Assembly (NCBI GenBank): GCA_018971945.1 | Contig: JAGWZH010000007.1 | Span: 1-61,945 of the forward strand | DNA length: 61,945 nucleotides | Direction: 5' to 3' | DNA from: Alphaproteobacteria bacterium | GTDB taxonomy: Bacteria; Pseudomonadota; Alphaproteobacteria; Caulobacterales; Aquidulcibacteraceae | Made by a program: the position numbers and the translations under genes | Part shown: positions 1 to 7,680 of the stretch, in pieces | Layout of the letters: each line of letters starts with the position of its first letter | Position numbering within the stretch: position 1 is the first letter of the stretch | The notes under the pieces: model-generated | The model's database searches: none | What the model was told of the DNA's origin: nothing | The model's input: only the letters and a program-made list of their open reading frames with translations

Positions 1-430
1 GGCCCATCCATTCGGCGTCGCGCTTGGCGAGGTAGTCATTGACAGTGATGACGTGAACGCCGCGCTGCTCGAGCGCGTTCAGGTAGACCGGCAGGGTCGC
101 TACCAGGGTCTTTCCTTCGCCGGTGCGCATCTCGGCGATCTTGCCCGCATGCAGCACCATGCCGCCCATGAGCTGGGTGTCGAAATGGCGCATATTGAGG
201 ACACGCTTGGCGGTCTCGCGAACGGCGGCGAAGGCTTCGGGCAACAGATCATCAAGCTTCGCCCCGCGGGCGAGGCGCTGGCGGAACTCAGCCGTCTTGT
301 TCCGGAGCGCCTCGTCTGAAAGCGCCTCGAAATTGGGTTCAAGCGCATTGATCCTGGCCACATTGGCCTTGAGATGACGCACTTTCCGGTCGTTGACGGA
401 GCCGAAAATTTGTTTAGCGAGCGAGAGCAT
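1..430 (-). CDS. secA: Preprotein translocase ATPase SecA (N-terminal part, runs off the window)
   Basis: This is the first 143 residues of SecA, the cytoplasmic motor that drives unfolded preproteins through SecYEG. Translating the minus strand from the ATG at 430 gives [16 protein letters not shown] and then the Walker A signature [20 protein letters not shown] near residues 100-119, followed by [14 protein letters not shown], which matches the family closely. The start is unambiguous because homologs begin with the same short helix. The rest of the gene lies beyond base 1. It is transcribed away from the PPIase-argJ-mutT run, an arrangement common in alphaproteobacteria. Nothing odd is seen in the visible part. 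Confidence 0.97.
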   Translation of the reverse strand, partial: MLSLAKQIFGSVNDRKVRHLKANVARINALEPNFEALSDEALRNKTAEFRQRLARGAKLDDLLPEAFAAVRETAKRVLNMRHFDTQLMGGMVLHAGKIAEMRTGEGKTLVATLPVYLNALEQRGVHVITVNDYLAKRDAEWMG

Positions 431-799
431 GGGCCGATCTTATCGTCGGGCGCCTCGCTTGGCGAGGCGCCGGTTTGGGCCAAGAGCAGGCGGACTCGCC
501 ACGCACATGTGGGTGAGCCTCGACATGGGGGCGTGGCAGACTTAAGAGGCCGGCATGTCCGTGTCAATGTGCGGTTGGCGCCGCAAAATGGCCGTCCTGC
601 AATGGTTAATGAAGATCTCGGGGGGCGCGGCGGCGACCCATCCGGACCGCTGCTGCGACGGTCCAGGAGCTTGGCGCAATTCATGCTTTCAAAAGCCCAC
701 GGGGTGAGGAAGGAGCGGCCTTTGCGAACCGACTTGATGAAGGCTTGTGGAGCCGCGACCCTCAGGGTGAGGGCTTGCTTGGCGGATCCGTTTCGGGAC
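431..799. other. Divergent intergenic region between secA and the PPIase gene, with a strong hairpin
   Basis: This 369-base stretch must hold the promoters of both neighbours. The plus-strand frame stays open through it, but it has no family resemblance and the downstream signal peptide marks the real start at 800. A perfect 10-bp stem lies at 449-458 and 462-471 (GGCGCCTCGC, loop TTG, GCGAGGCGCC), about 20 bases upstream of the secA start codon. On the secA transcript it would fold in the 5' leader. No clear -35/-10 pair was assigned. Confidence 0.5.
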
Positions 800-1936
800 A
801 TGCGCCGCCCCGCCGCGCATCTGGCTGCAGGGGCGCTGGCCCTTGCGTTGGCTTCATGCGGGCTCGACGTGGGCGAGCCGGACAACGCGTCGGCCGCCAT
901 CACCAATCCCATCGTCGCGGCGACGGTGAATGGACGCCCGATTTATATCGACGATGTGCGGACAAGGGCAATCGAGTCCTGCAATCTGGCGCCGGGCGAG
1001 GACATAGAGCGCGACCCAGATATTTTTCGTTGCGCCTTGGATTTTTTGATCGAAGAGCGGCTCTTCGCCGCCGAGGCGGAGCGGCGGGGACTTGACCGCG
1101 ACCCGGAAGTGCGGCGACAGCTGGAATTGGCCAGAGAGCGGGTGCTTGCTAACGCGATTTATCGTGATCTTTACGATGTAGCGAGCGATCCTGAGCGGGT
1201 CGAAGCGACCTTTAGGAATCGTCAACGGGATCTGGGGGGCCAGCTGGAGGTCGCTTTGAGCCAGATCGTGTTTGAGACGCGCGGGGCCGCGCTGGCCGCG
1301 CTTCGACGGCTGCAGAACGGAGAGTCGTTTGAGGCGCTGGCGATGGAGCTTTCTCTGGATCGCTCCAACGCAGCCGCTGGAGGCCTCTTGGGGCGCCTGT
1401 ATGTGGAGGATCTGCCGCCAGCCCTGCGGGACCTTGCGACAAGCCTCGAGATCGGGGCGGTGGGCGGGCCGATCCAGAGCGAGGACGGTTGGCGCCTGAT
1501 CCGGATTGACGATCGCAGGCAGAGCGAAGGACAAAGCCTCGATGCAGCAAGGCGCCAGATCATCAATGTCCTGCTGCAGCAGGAGGTCGCAGACCTTTTC
1601 AACGCGCTTAAGGAAAACGCGGTGATCGAAACGGTGACGGACACTGACGCCAGCCAAGCGCCCACGCCGGACGTTCCGGCGCCGGCCGCCGCGCCAGACG
1701 ATGGAGCCGATCGCCCTGCTCCCGTCGGGGCCGGCGCCCTTGCTGCGCCTATCCCCGACGGTCAGCCGGTCGCATCTCCCAACCCTGGCGCAGCGGCGCC
1801 GACCCAACCCGGGACCCCGCCTCCAGCCATGACGCCCGCAGCGGCTCCGCGGGTCCAAGGCCGCGAAACGACGCCTCCCAGCGCGCCGCCGACGGCGGCC
1901 CCCTATGCGCCGGTTTCGCCCGGACCGACGCCGTGA
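800..1936 (+). CDS. Peptidylprolyl isomerase (PpiC/SurA-like), predicted lipoprotein
   Basis: The 378-residue product is a predicted periplasmic folding factor of the parvulin/SurA type. The ATG at 800 starts a signal peptide (MRRPAAHLAAGALALALAS) with the lipobox LASC, so the mature protein should be lipid-anchored at Cys. A SurA-like N-terminal helical region follows, then a PpiC-type core (EVALSQIVF ... GLLGRLYVEDLPPALR ... GPIQSEDGWRLIRIDDRR), then a roughly 95-residue Pro/Ala-rich tail. The usual parvulin histidine in the first strand (SHI-like) is Gln here, so isomerase activity is uncertain and a chaperone role is possible. The stop overlaps the argJ start by 4 bases, implying translational coupling. 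The open frame extends upstream to 374 but lacks family features there. Confidence 0.85.
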   Translation: MRRPAAHLAAGALALALASCGLDVGEPDNASAAITNPIVAATVNGRPIYIDDVRTRAIESCNLAPGEDIERDPDIFRCALDFLIEERLFAAEAERRGLDRDPEVRRQLELARERVLANAIYRDLYDVASDPERVEATFRNRQRDLGGQLEVALSQIVFETRGAALAALRRLQNGESFEALAMELSLDRSNAAAGGLLGRLYVEDLPPALRDLATSLEIGAVGGPIQSEDGWRLIRIDDRRQSEGQSLDAARRQIINVLLQQEVADLFNALKENAVIETVTDTDASQAPTPDVPAPAAAPDDGADRPAPVGAGALAAPIPDGQPVASPNPGAAAPTQPGTPPPAMTPAAAPRVQGRETTPPSAPPTAAPYAPVSPGPTP

Positions 1937-3174
1937 AAGGCTTACCCTTATCGCCTCTCGTACCTTTGAACCGGTCTCCGCTTCCCTTGGTGGCAGGGGT
2001 CCGGATTGCTGTCGGACGGGCTGGTTTTTACAAACACGACCGACCCGATCTCTTGCTGGCGACAATGCCCGCGGAAACGCGGGCGGCAGGCGTGTTTACC
2101 CAGCACGCCGTCGGCTCCGCGCCAGTGGATTGGTGCAGAGCCCAATTCAAAGCCCAAGGCGGAGCGATGCGGGCGCTGCTGGTGAATGCAGGATGCGCGA
2201 ACGCGTTCACGGGCGCGGCCGGAGCGGCGGCGGCGAGAGCCAGCGCGAACGCGGTTTCGTCGGCCACTGGAATCGCCCCCGATAGCGTGGCGCTCGCCTC
2301 AACGGGTGTGATCGGGGTGGTCTTAGACTCCGAGAAAATCAAGTCGGCAATGCCGGGCTTGGCCGAGAGCCTGCGTCCAGCGTCCCTGGACGCCGCGGCT
2401 CAGGCGATCATGACTACCGACACTTTTCCGAAATGGGCGGGCGCGGAGACCGAGATTGGCGGCGTGAGGACGACATTGGCGGGGATCGCCAAGGGCTCAG
2501 GGATGATCGCGCCGAACATGGCGACGATGCTGGCTTTTGTGTTCACCGACGCGAAGCTGCCGGCGCCGGTGCTGAATGCGGTGCTGAAGGCGGAGACGGC
2601 GATCAGCTTCAACAGCATCACGGTGGACGGGGACCGCTCTACCAACGACTGCGTCTTGCTGTTCGCAACGGGCCAGGCGCCGACGCCCTCGATCCGGTCG
2701 GCGGCTGACCCGGATTTAGCGCCCTTCCGGAGCGCCTTAGGGACGGTTTTGAAGGATCTCGCCCTCCAGATCGTCCGAGACGGAGAGGGGGCCACCAAGC
2801 TCGTGACCGTCATCGTCACGGGAGCGGCCAACGCTGCGAGCGCAAAGCGGATCGCACGCTCGATCTGCGAAAGTCCGCTCGTCAAAACCGCCATCGCTGG
2901 AGAAGACGCCAATTGGGGCCGGATCACGATGGCTGTCGGCAAGGCGGACGAGCCTGTCAACCGTGACCGCCTGTCGATAAGGTTCGGGACATTATGGGCG
3001 GCGAAGGACGGCGCCGTGGCGCGCGATTACTCCGAAGAGGCGATGAGCCGTTACATGAAAGGCGCAGAGCTTTCGATCCACGTGGATGTCGGCGTAGGGA
3101 GCGGAGAGGCGCTCATGTATACCTGCGACCTCACCAAGCGCTATGTCGAGATCAACGGCGATTATCGCAGTTGA
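1933..3174 (+). CDS. argJ: Bifunctional ornithine acetyltransferase / N-acetylglutamate synthase
   Basis: ArgJ transfers acetyl from N-acetylornithine to glutamate and may also acetylate glutamate with acetyl-CoA, closing the cyclic arginine pathway. The 413-residue length is normal. The self-cleavage motif KGSGMIAPNMATML begins at residue 187; family knowledge places cleavage before Thr198, which becomes the nucleophile of the beta chain. The oxyanion-hole region STGVIG and the C-terminal signature KRYVEINGDYRS are also present. The start is GTG, overlapping the TGA of the PPIase gene as GTGA. The next gene, mutT, follows after about 136 bases containing a weak hairpin, so argJ probably shares the transcript of the PPIase gene. 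Confidence 0.96.
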   Translation: MKGLPLSPLVPLNRSPLPLVAGVRIAVGRAGFYKHDRPDLLLATMPAETRAAGVFTQHAVGSAPVDWCRAQFKAQGGAMRALLVNAGCANAFTGAAGAAAARASANAVSSATGIAPDSVALASTGVIGVVLDSEKIKSAMPGLAESLRPASLDAAAQAIMTTDTFPKWAGAETEIGGVRTTLAGIAKGSGMIAPNMATMLAFVFTDAKLPAPVLNAVLKAETAISFNSITVDGDRSTNDCVLLFATGQAPTPSIRSAADPDLAPFRSALGTVLKDLALQIVRDGEGATKLVTVIVTGAANAASAKRIARSICESPLVKTAIAGEDANWGRITMAVGKADEPVNRDRLSIRFGTLWAAKDGAVARDYSEEAMSRYMKGAELSIHVDVGVGSGEALMYTCDLTKRYVEINGDYRS

Positions 3175-3198
3175 TCCAAGGCCGCCTCACCCGTTTCT

Positions 3199-3238
3199 AG
3201 CGGAACGCCCCGCTTAGATCGGCGCTTTTCTTTTTTTC
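3199..3238 (+). terminator. Weak hairpin followed by a T-rich run after argJ
   Basis: AGCGG (3199-3203) can pair with CCGCT (3210-3214) across a 6-base loop, and a T-rich run follows at 3226-3238. The stem is short and the T run is 11 bases away, so termination may be partial and allow read-through into mutT. Confidence 0.35.
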
Positions 3239-3310
3239 TGCGCGTTTCAGAAAACGGGCAATCTGGCCAATTTTTTGGTTGACCCGCTTTCACCGTCTCT
3301 TGCACGCATC

Positions 3311-3736
3311 ATGTTAACGAAAATGATCTATTCAGCTGATAAGAGCCTTTTGATCGTGGTCGCTGCGGCGCTGGTGGATGCGCAGGGCCGCGTGCTTTTG
3401 GCCCAACGACCGGCCCATAAGAGCCTTGGAGGCTTGTGGGAATTTCCAGGCGGCAAGCTGGAACCGGGGGAAAGCCCGGCGGCGGCCCTGGCCCGGGAAC
3501 TGGAGGAGGAGTTGGCGGTAAAGGTGGATGTGGAGGCGCTGGACCCTTTTGCTTTCGCAAGCCATGCCTATGAAGGCTTTCACCTGCTCATGCCGCTTTT
3601 CCTCACCCGTTGTTGGAATGGGGAGCCTCAAGCTTTAGAGGGGCAGGCTTTGGCCTGGGTTCTGCCTGCAGACATGCACGCCTATCCTATGCCAGCTGCG
3701 GATCTGCCGCTTGTGGCGAAGCTCAAGGCGCTCTGA
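3311..3736 (+). CDS. mutT: MutT-type Nudix hydrolase (8-oxo-dGTP diphosphatase)
   Basis: This 141-residue Nudix protein is predicted to hydrolyse oxidised nucleoside triphosphates such as 8-oxo-dGTP, cleaning the nucleotide pool. The Nudix box GGKLEPGESPAAALARELEE fits G-x5-E-x7-RE-x2-EE, and AQRPAHKSLGGLWEFPGG before it is typical of MutT. The ATG at 3311 is preferred. A TTG at 3275 and an ATG at 3323 are also in frame. Adjacency to argJ is common in alphaproteobacteria. The tiny pilin gene starts only 4 bases after the stop. Confidence 0.9.
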   Translation: MLTKMIYSADKSLLIVVAAALVDAQGRVLLAQRPAHKSLGGLWEFPGGKLEPGESPAAALARELEEELAVKVDVEALDPFAFASHAYEGFHLLMPLFLTRCWNGEPQALEGQALAWVLPADMHAYPMPAADLPLVAKLKAL

Positions 3737-3740
3737 GCCT

Positions 3741-3914
3741 ATGCGGCCGCGCCTCGCCTTTCTGCAGGATCGCGCCGGCAAAACGGCCATCGAGTACAGC
3801 ATGATCGCGGCTCTGATCGCGATCCTTCTGGTATCGGCCATCTCCAGTATGGGACTGAGCCTTGAGAAGATGATAACGCCCTTGGAAAAAGCGATCGGGG
3901 CCCCGAAGGCTTAG
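3741..3914 (+). CDS. Flp/Fap-type IVb pilin
   Basis: The 57-residue product has the Flp prepilin layout: a short basic leader (MRPRLAFLQDRAGKT), the cleavage/E5-Y6 core GKTAIEYSMIAALIAILL, and one hydrophobic helix that packs in the pilus core. Cleavage would follow a glycine-containing leader, although Gly is followed here by Lys-Thr before AIEY. It begins 4 bases after mutT stops, so it may be cotranscribed. No tad/cpa assembly genes are in the window, so it is an orphan pilin gene or part of a dispersed Tad system. Confidence 0.82.
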   Translation: MRPRLAFLQDRAGKTAIEYSMIAALIAILLVSAISSMGLSLEKMITPLEKAIGAPKA

Positions 3915-3978
3915 AGCCTTCCAGGCCTCCCTTTTGCTTAACGCTGCATAAGAAAAGCCAGAACCCAATTCGTGGCCA

Positions 3979-4494
3979 TCACAAGACAAATCCATAAGCT
4001 GTGGAAAACATGGTGGCGAAAGGACTGGCGCAATAGACACGCGTGGCCCTCCAGGGCCGCGGTCGCCACGCCAGAACAAAGACGATTGCGCCGGTCGTGA
4101 AAAAGATAGAACCGTTGTGCAGCGGCAAAGCGTGAGCAAGCCCTGCAACGACACCGACGCACAGCGCTTGAACCAGGACCGGCGCGCCGAAAAGGCGCTT
4201 GATTCAGGGGCACGACGCCCTGACGGCGTTTTCAATAAGCGGAGCCCAAGGCCCCCCACGCACACGGAACCAGAGAAACTCGCTGGACAAAATCATAGGG
4301 GACCAGGGTTCGCGCATGCCATCGGGCAACATGGCGTTCATACCCGCTAGACCTGCCATCAGAAGCAAAATGGGGGCCTCAATCGTCAGCGTCAGGCGAA
4401 GCGCCTCCTCCAGTGGCGAGTACTGCGGCCCCGCACGCGTCAGGAGAATACCCTCAATCCGTGGAGGAAAGAGCGAGCCCCCCCTGAGCTTTTC
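3979..4494 (-). pseudogene. Decayed multi-pass membrane protein, possibly a CPBP-family intramembrane metalloprotease
   Basis: On the minus strand, one frame runs from just after a TAA at 4495-4497 to a TGA at 3979-3981 and is broken only by an in-frame TGA at 4204-4206. It contains hydrophobic stretches such as EAPILLLMAGLAGMNAMLPD before the break, and LVQALCVGVVAGLAHALPL and FTTGAIVFVLAWRPRPW after it. The residues around the break (IENAVRA, then stop, then IKRLFGAP) align by eye with the CPBP motif EExxxRG and its following segment, and GLAHALP fits the FxxxH motif. The final HxxxN motif is not visible. It lies just downstream of the HNH gene. The family call is tentative; the interrupted frame is seen directly. 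Confidence 0.4.
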
Positions 4495-4503
4495 TTACTC
4501 CGT

Positions 4504-5064
4504 TCACGGCTCCAGCTCGACATCCCAGTAGAGATAATCCAGCCAGCTTTCGTGCAGATAATGCGGCGGGAAGCGGCGTCCCATGGCCTGAAGGGCGTGC
4601 ATGTGCGGACGATGGGGCTTGTGATGCGGGGTCATGCCGCTGTCCTTCGGCATTCGCCCCCCTTTGCGCAGATTGCAGGGGGCGCAGGCGGTGACGATGT
4701 TGTCCCAGGTCGTCAGACCGCCTTTGGAGCGGGGCACCAGGTGGTCAAAGGTCAAGTCTTCGCCTGATCCGCAATACTGGCAAGCGAACCCATCGCGCAA
4801 AAACACATTGAAGCGGGTGAAGGCCGGAGGACGATCCTGCTGAACGAACTCGCGAAGCGCGATGACCGAAGGCAGCGGCATCTCAAACGAGGGGGAGCGA
4901 ACGACCTGATCATAGGACGCGATGACGACGACGCGTTCCAGAAAAACCGCCTTGATCACTTCCTGCCAGGGCCAGAGAGACAGCGGATAATAAGACAACG
5001 GCCGATAGTCGGCGTTAAGCACCAAGGCGGGCCAACCGGCGGGAGGAGCCTTTTGAACCTGCAC
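4504..5064 (-). CDS. HNH endonuclease family protein
   Basis: This 186-residue protein belongs to a widespread stand-alone HNH nuclease family. The N-terminal half (WPALVLNADYRPLSYYPLSLWPWQE) is the conserved family leader. The ββα-metal nuclease core follows: a zinc-binding CQYCG near residue 96, then FDHLVPRSKGG with the catalytic His, and NIVTACAPCNLRKGG with the second cysteine pair. The length is normal. Its DNA target and role are not known; members occur outside restriction systems and may act in DNA repair. It stands alone, with a roughly 190-base upstream gap that must carry its promoter. Confidence 0.9.
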   Translation of the reverse strand: MQVQKAPPAGWPALVLNADYRPLSYYPLSLWPWQEVIKAVFLERVVVIASYDQVVRSPSFEMPLPSVIALREFVQQDRPPAFTRFNVFLRDGFACQYCGSGEDLTFDHLVPRSKGGLTTWDNIVTACAPCNLRKGGRMPKDSGMTPHHKPHRPHMHALQAMGRRFPPHYLHESWLDYLYWDVELEP

Positions 5065-5252
5065 CGGCGTCCCCTCACCGCACGCTGGGGGGTCGCGGCC
5101 GAGGGCCGCCAGGACGAAAGACCTGGGTTAAGGGCGCGGCCCAAACGATCAGAGGGAAGGCTCATCCTCCATGCACAAAGGTTTCACTAACGACCCCTAC
5201 ACCAAACCGGCATCTGACGCATCCGCAGAATACGGGATTCGCGGTGACAGGA

Positions 5253-5921
5253 TCATGACGCCGCCGTCAGTTTGGCGGTCAGAACGGTTTTGAGGAAAAC
5301 GCCGCCGAGCTCCAGGCCTTCAGGGCCGATAGAATGGGGCACGCCGTAGGAGATTCGCCACTGCGCCCCATGGCCAGCCGCTGCGAGGCCCTGCGCGGCG
5401 GCGAGAACCATCCCAACCGGGATCAGATCGTCCTCCGATCCATGGATCAAGAAGACGGGCGGTTTCGCTTTCATCTCCTCTTTCAGTCTCTCCGCGCCAG
5501 GTAGCGCACCGGAATAACCCAGGACCCCAGCGAGGCCTTCGGCCCGACGCAGCCCCACCTGCAACGCCATCATCGTTCCCTGGCTGAAGCCGACCAGGGC
5601 CAATCGAGTGGCAGGAAGCTGATAACGCGCCAGTTCGCGGTCCAGAAAGCGGTCAATGACGCCGGCAGCGCGGGCGGCGCCCTGGGCCATGAGCCGCGGA
5701 TCGGCTTGGGTGAGGGGAAACCACTGAAAACCGCCCGGAGCGCCAGGGACGGGCTCGGGGGCGTTCGGCGCCAAGAACTGAGCGCCTGGCAAGGCTTTGG
5801 TCCAATAAGGCGCAAGGCTCATCAGGTCCGCGCCATTGGAGCCGTAGCCATGGAGAAACACGACAAGACTGTCTGGCTTGCCGCCGCGGGCGGGGGGTTG
5901 GCGGGGACCGTCGATGAACAT
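5253..5921 (-). CDS. Phospholipase/carboxylesterase family alpha/beta hydrolase
   Basis: The 222-residue protein is a small cytoplasmic serine esterase. The oxyanion strand VVFLHGYGSNGADL lies near the N-terminus, the nucleophile elbow is GFSQG, the acid is in HGSEDDLIPVG and the catalytic histidine in GVPHSIG, giving a complete Ser-Asp-His triad in the family order. There is no signal peptide. The substrate cannot be read from sequence; relatives hydrolyse lysophospholipids or short carboxylic esters. It is divergent from the FkbM methyltransferase gene, and the shared upstream region contains a 20-bp tandem duplication. Confidence 0.88.
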   Translation of the reverse strand: MFIDGPRQPPARGGKPDSLVVFLHGYGSNGADLMSLAPYWTKALPGAQFLAPNAPEPVPGAPGGFQWFPLTQADPRLMAQGAARAAGVIDRFLDRELARYQLPATRLALVGFSQGTMMALQVGLRRAEGLAGVLGYSGALPGAERLKEEMKAKPPVFLIHGSEDDLIPVGMVLAAAQGLAAAGHGAQWRISYGVPHSIGPEGLELGGVFLKTVLTAKLTAAS

Positions 5922-5961
5922 GCCTGCTCTTCCTGCTTGCTTGCGGCTCAGATAGCACTTT

Positions 5962-6001
5962 CCTTCCGATTGTCGCGCGGGCCTTCCGATTGTCGCGCGG
6001 G
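5962..6001. repeat. Perfect 20-bp tandem duplication
   Basis: The unit CCTTCCGATTGTCGCGCGGG occurs twice without a gap (5962-5981 and 5982-6001). It lies between the divergent esterase and FkbM genes and ends 18 bases before the FkbM start codon, so it may affect promoter or ribosome-binding spacing. Confidence 0.9.
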
Positions 6002-6019
6002 CGGAAGGACAGGGTCGTC

Positions 6020-6745
6020 ATGGGACTCAATCTGAGCTTGAAGCAGAGCGGAGACTGGTTCGCCCACGCCTTCAAGTCGGTCACGCAAGACCATCACCGG
6101 GAGCTTGTACCGCTCCTGTCACGCTACATCCCGGGGGACGGGGCTGTGATCGATGTCGGCGCGCATGCAGGACAGTTCGCGCGCATGTTCGCCGCCATCG
6201 CCAGGCGAGGCCATGTGTTCAGCTTCGAGCCGAGCCCTTATGCACGGTCGATCTTGCAGACGGCGCTCAGATGGCGGGCCGTGTCGAACGTCACAGTGGT
6301 GGCCAAGGGGCTGGGGGACAAGCCAGGGGTGTTGGAGCTCGCGACGCCGATCAAGCGCCGGGGCGGTCTCGGCTACGGCCTGGCGCATGTGGCCGCGGCG
6401 GGTGAAGACGCGGCAAGTCAGCGCAGGGACCGGGTGGAGATCACGACGCTCGACGCCTTTGTCTCCGAACACGGGCTCACGCGCGTCGATTTCATCAAGG
6501 TGGACGTCGAAGGCTTTGAGGGTCGCGTTTTGGCGGGCGCGGAGACGACGCTTCGGCAGTATCACCCTGCTCTGCTGTTGGAGCTGCACGCGGGCCATCT
6601 CGCCCGGGGCGGGGATACGGCGGAGGGCGTCGCAGACTTCCTTGCAGGGCTCGGGTATCGAGGCCTACGGGTGACGCCGGAGCCTGGTCTGACGGCGCCG
6701 GGCGATTGGACGGCGCCAGGGGATTTCTTGTTCACCGCGGGCTAA
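6020..6745 (+). CDS. FkbM family SAM-dependent methyltransferase
   Basis: The 241-residue protein has a Rossmann-type SAM fold. Motif I is GAVIDVGAHAGQFARMF, the acidic end of strand 2 is VFSFEPSPYARSILQ, and the FkbM signature is DFIKVDVEGFEGRVLAGAE with a following LLLELHAG. Members O-methylate sugars or small hydroxylated metabolites, but the acceptor here is unknown. The ATG at 6020 gives a normal N-terminus; an upstream extension would run into the 20-bp duplication. The gluQRS gene starts 3 bases after its stop, so the two probably share a transcript. Confidence 0.88.
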   Translation: MGLNLSLKQSGDWFAHAFKSVTQDHHRELVPLLSRYIPGDGAVIDVGAHAGQFARMFAAIARRGHVFSFEPSPYARSILQTALRWRAVSNVTVVAKGLGDKPGVLELATPIKRRGGLGYGLAHVAAAGEDAASQRRDRVEITTLDAFVSEHGLTRVDFIKVDVEGFEGRVLAGAETTLRQYHPALLLELHAGHLARGGDTAEGVADFLAGLGYRGLRVTPEPGLTAPGDWTAPGDFLFTAG

Positions 6746-6748
6746 GCG

Positions 6749-7576
6749 ATGAGCCTCGTCACACGCTTCGCCCCCTCGCCGACGGGCTTTTTGCACCTAG
6801 GCCACGCCTTTTCGGCGCTGACCGCCTTCGGCGCGGCCCAAGCCGCCGGCGGCGTGTTTCTCCTGCGGATCGAGGATCTCGACCAAGGCCGTTGTCGGCC
6901 GGCTTTCGAAACAGCAATCTTTGAGGATCTGGCTTGGCTTGGGCTTTCCTGGTCCCTCCCGGTCACGCGGCAGTCAGAGCACTTGGCGCGTTACGCCTCG
7001 GCGCTAAAGCGGTTTGCCGAACTCGGCCTTGTCTATCGTTGCTTCAAAAGCCGGCGATCCTTGTCGGCGGAGGCGGCGAACGCCCCGCACGGACCGGGAG
7101 AGGCTTTCACGGGCGCGCCACTGCCGGAGGCCGAGGAGTGTGCGCGGCTCGCGGAAGGTCAGGCTTTCGCCTGGCGGCTGTCGATCGCCGCCTGCCAAGC
7201 CTTTCTGGGGCCTCGATGGGAACGGCTGAGCTTTGAAGCGGACGGGACGCGCGTAACAGCAAAGCCAGGCGTTTTGGGCGACGCTATTCTTGGGCGAAAG
7301 GACTTTCCCGCGAGCTATCATCTCGCCAGCGTTATGGATGACGCAGCCCAAGGGGTGACAGATGTCATCAGGGGCGAAGATTTGCGCGAGGCGGCGCACC
7401 TGCATGCGCTTCTGCACGCTTTGCTCGAGCTGCCCAGCCCGCGGTATCGTCATCACCGGCTCATTTTAGGGCCGGACGGCAGACGGCTCGCGAAACGGGA
7501 CCAAGCGGGAACCTTGCGGGCCCTGCGCGATGCTGGGGCGACGCCCGAAGGATTGCGGCGTCTGTTGGGACTGTGA
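6749..7576 (+). CDS. gluQRS: Glutamyl-queuosine tRNA(Asp) synthetase
   Basis: GluQRS is a truncated glutamyl-tRNA synthetase paralog that activates glutamate and attaches it to queuosine at position 34 of tRNA-Asp. The 275-residue length and absence of an anticodon-binding domain fit. Visible motifs are RFAPSPTGFLHLGHAFSAL (class I HIGH equivalent), LLRIEDLDQGR, GEDL and the KMSKS-like LAKRDQ. The zinc site is degenerate: the usual CxC is CFK (YRCFKSRR) and the later cysteine pair is not obvious, so structural zinc is probably lost. It follows the FkbM gene by 3 bases. Confidence 0.93.
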   Translation: MSLVTRFAPSPTGFLHLGHAFSALTAFGAAQAAGGVFLLRIEDLDQGRCRPAFETAIFEDLAWLGLSWSLPVTRQSEHLARYASALKRFAELGLVYRCFKSRRSLSAEAANAPHGPGEAFTGAPLPEAEECARLAEGQAFAWRLSIAACQAFLGPRWERLSFEADGTRVTAKPGVLGDAILGRKDFPASYHLASVMDDAAQGVTDVIRGEDLREAAHLHALLHALLELPSPRYRHHRLILGPDGRRLAKRDQAGTLRALRDAGATPEGLRRLLGL

Positions 7577-7602
7577 GCGGCTTGTGACGGCCTTCGAGCT
7601 AT

Positions 7603-7645
7603 GCAAAAACTCATTGCGACTTTCTTTCCATGCGGGTTTGTCGCA
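7603..7645. promoter_or_regulatory. Inverted repeats upstream of the LysR gene, possible autoregulatory site
   Basis: Two dyads lie in the gap before the LysR start. GCAA-N7-TTGC (7603-7617) has the size of a LysR-type T-N11-A box. TGCGAC (7615-7620) is mirrored by GTCGCA (7640-7645). LysR proteins often bind such paired sites near their own promoter. Confidence 0.35.
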
Positions 7646-7680
7646 TAACTCATGGCGATGGGCTCAGGACGGACGCGGCC

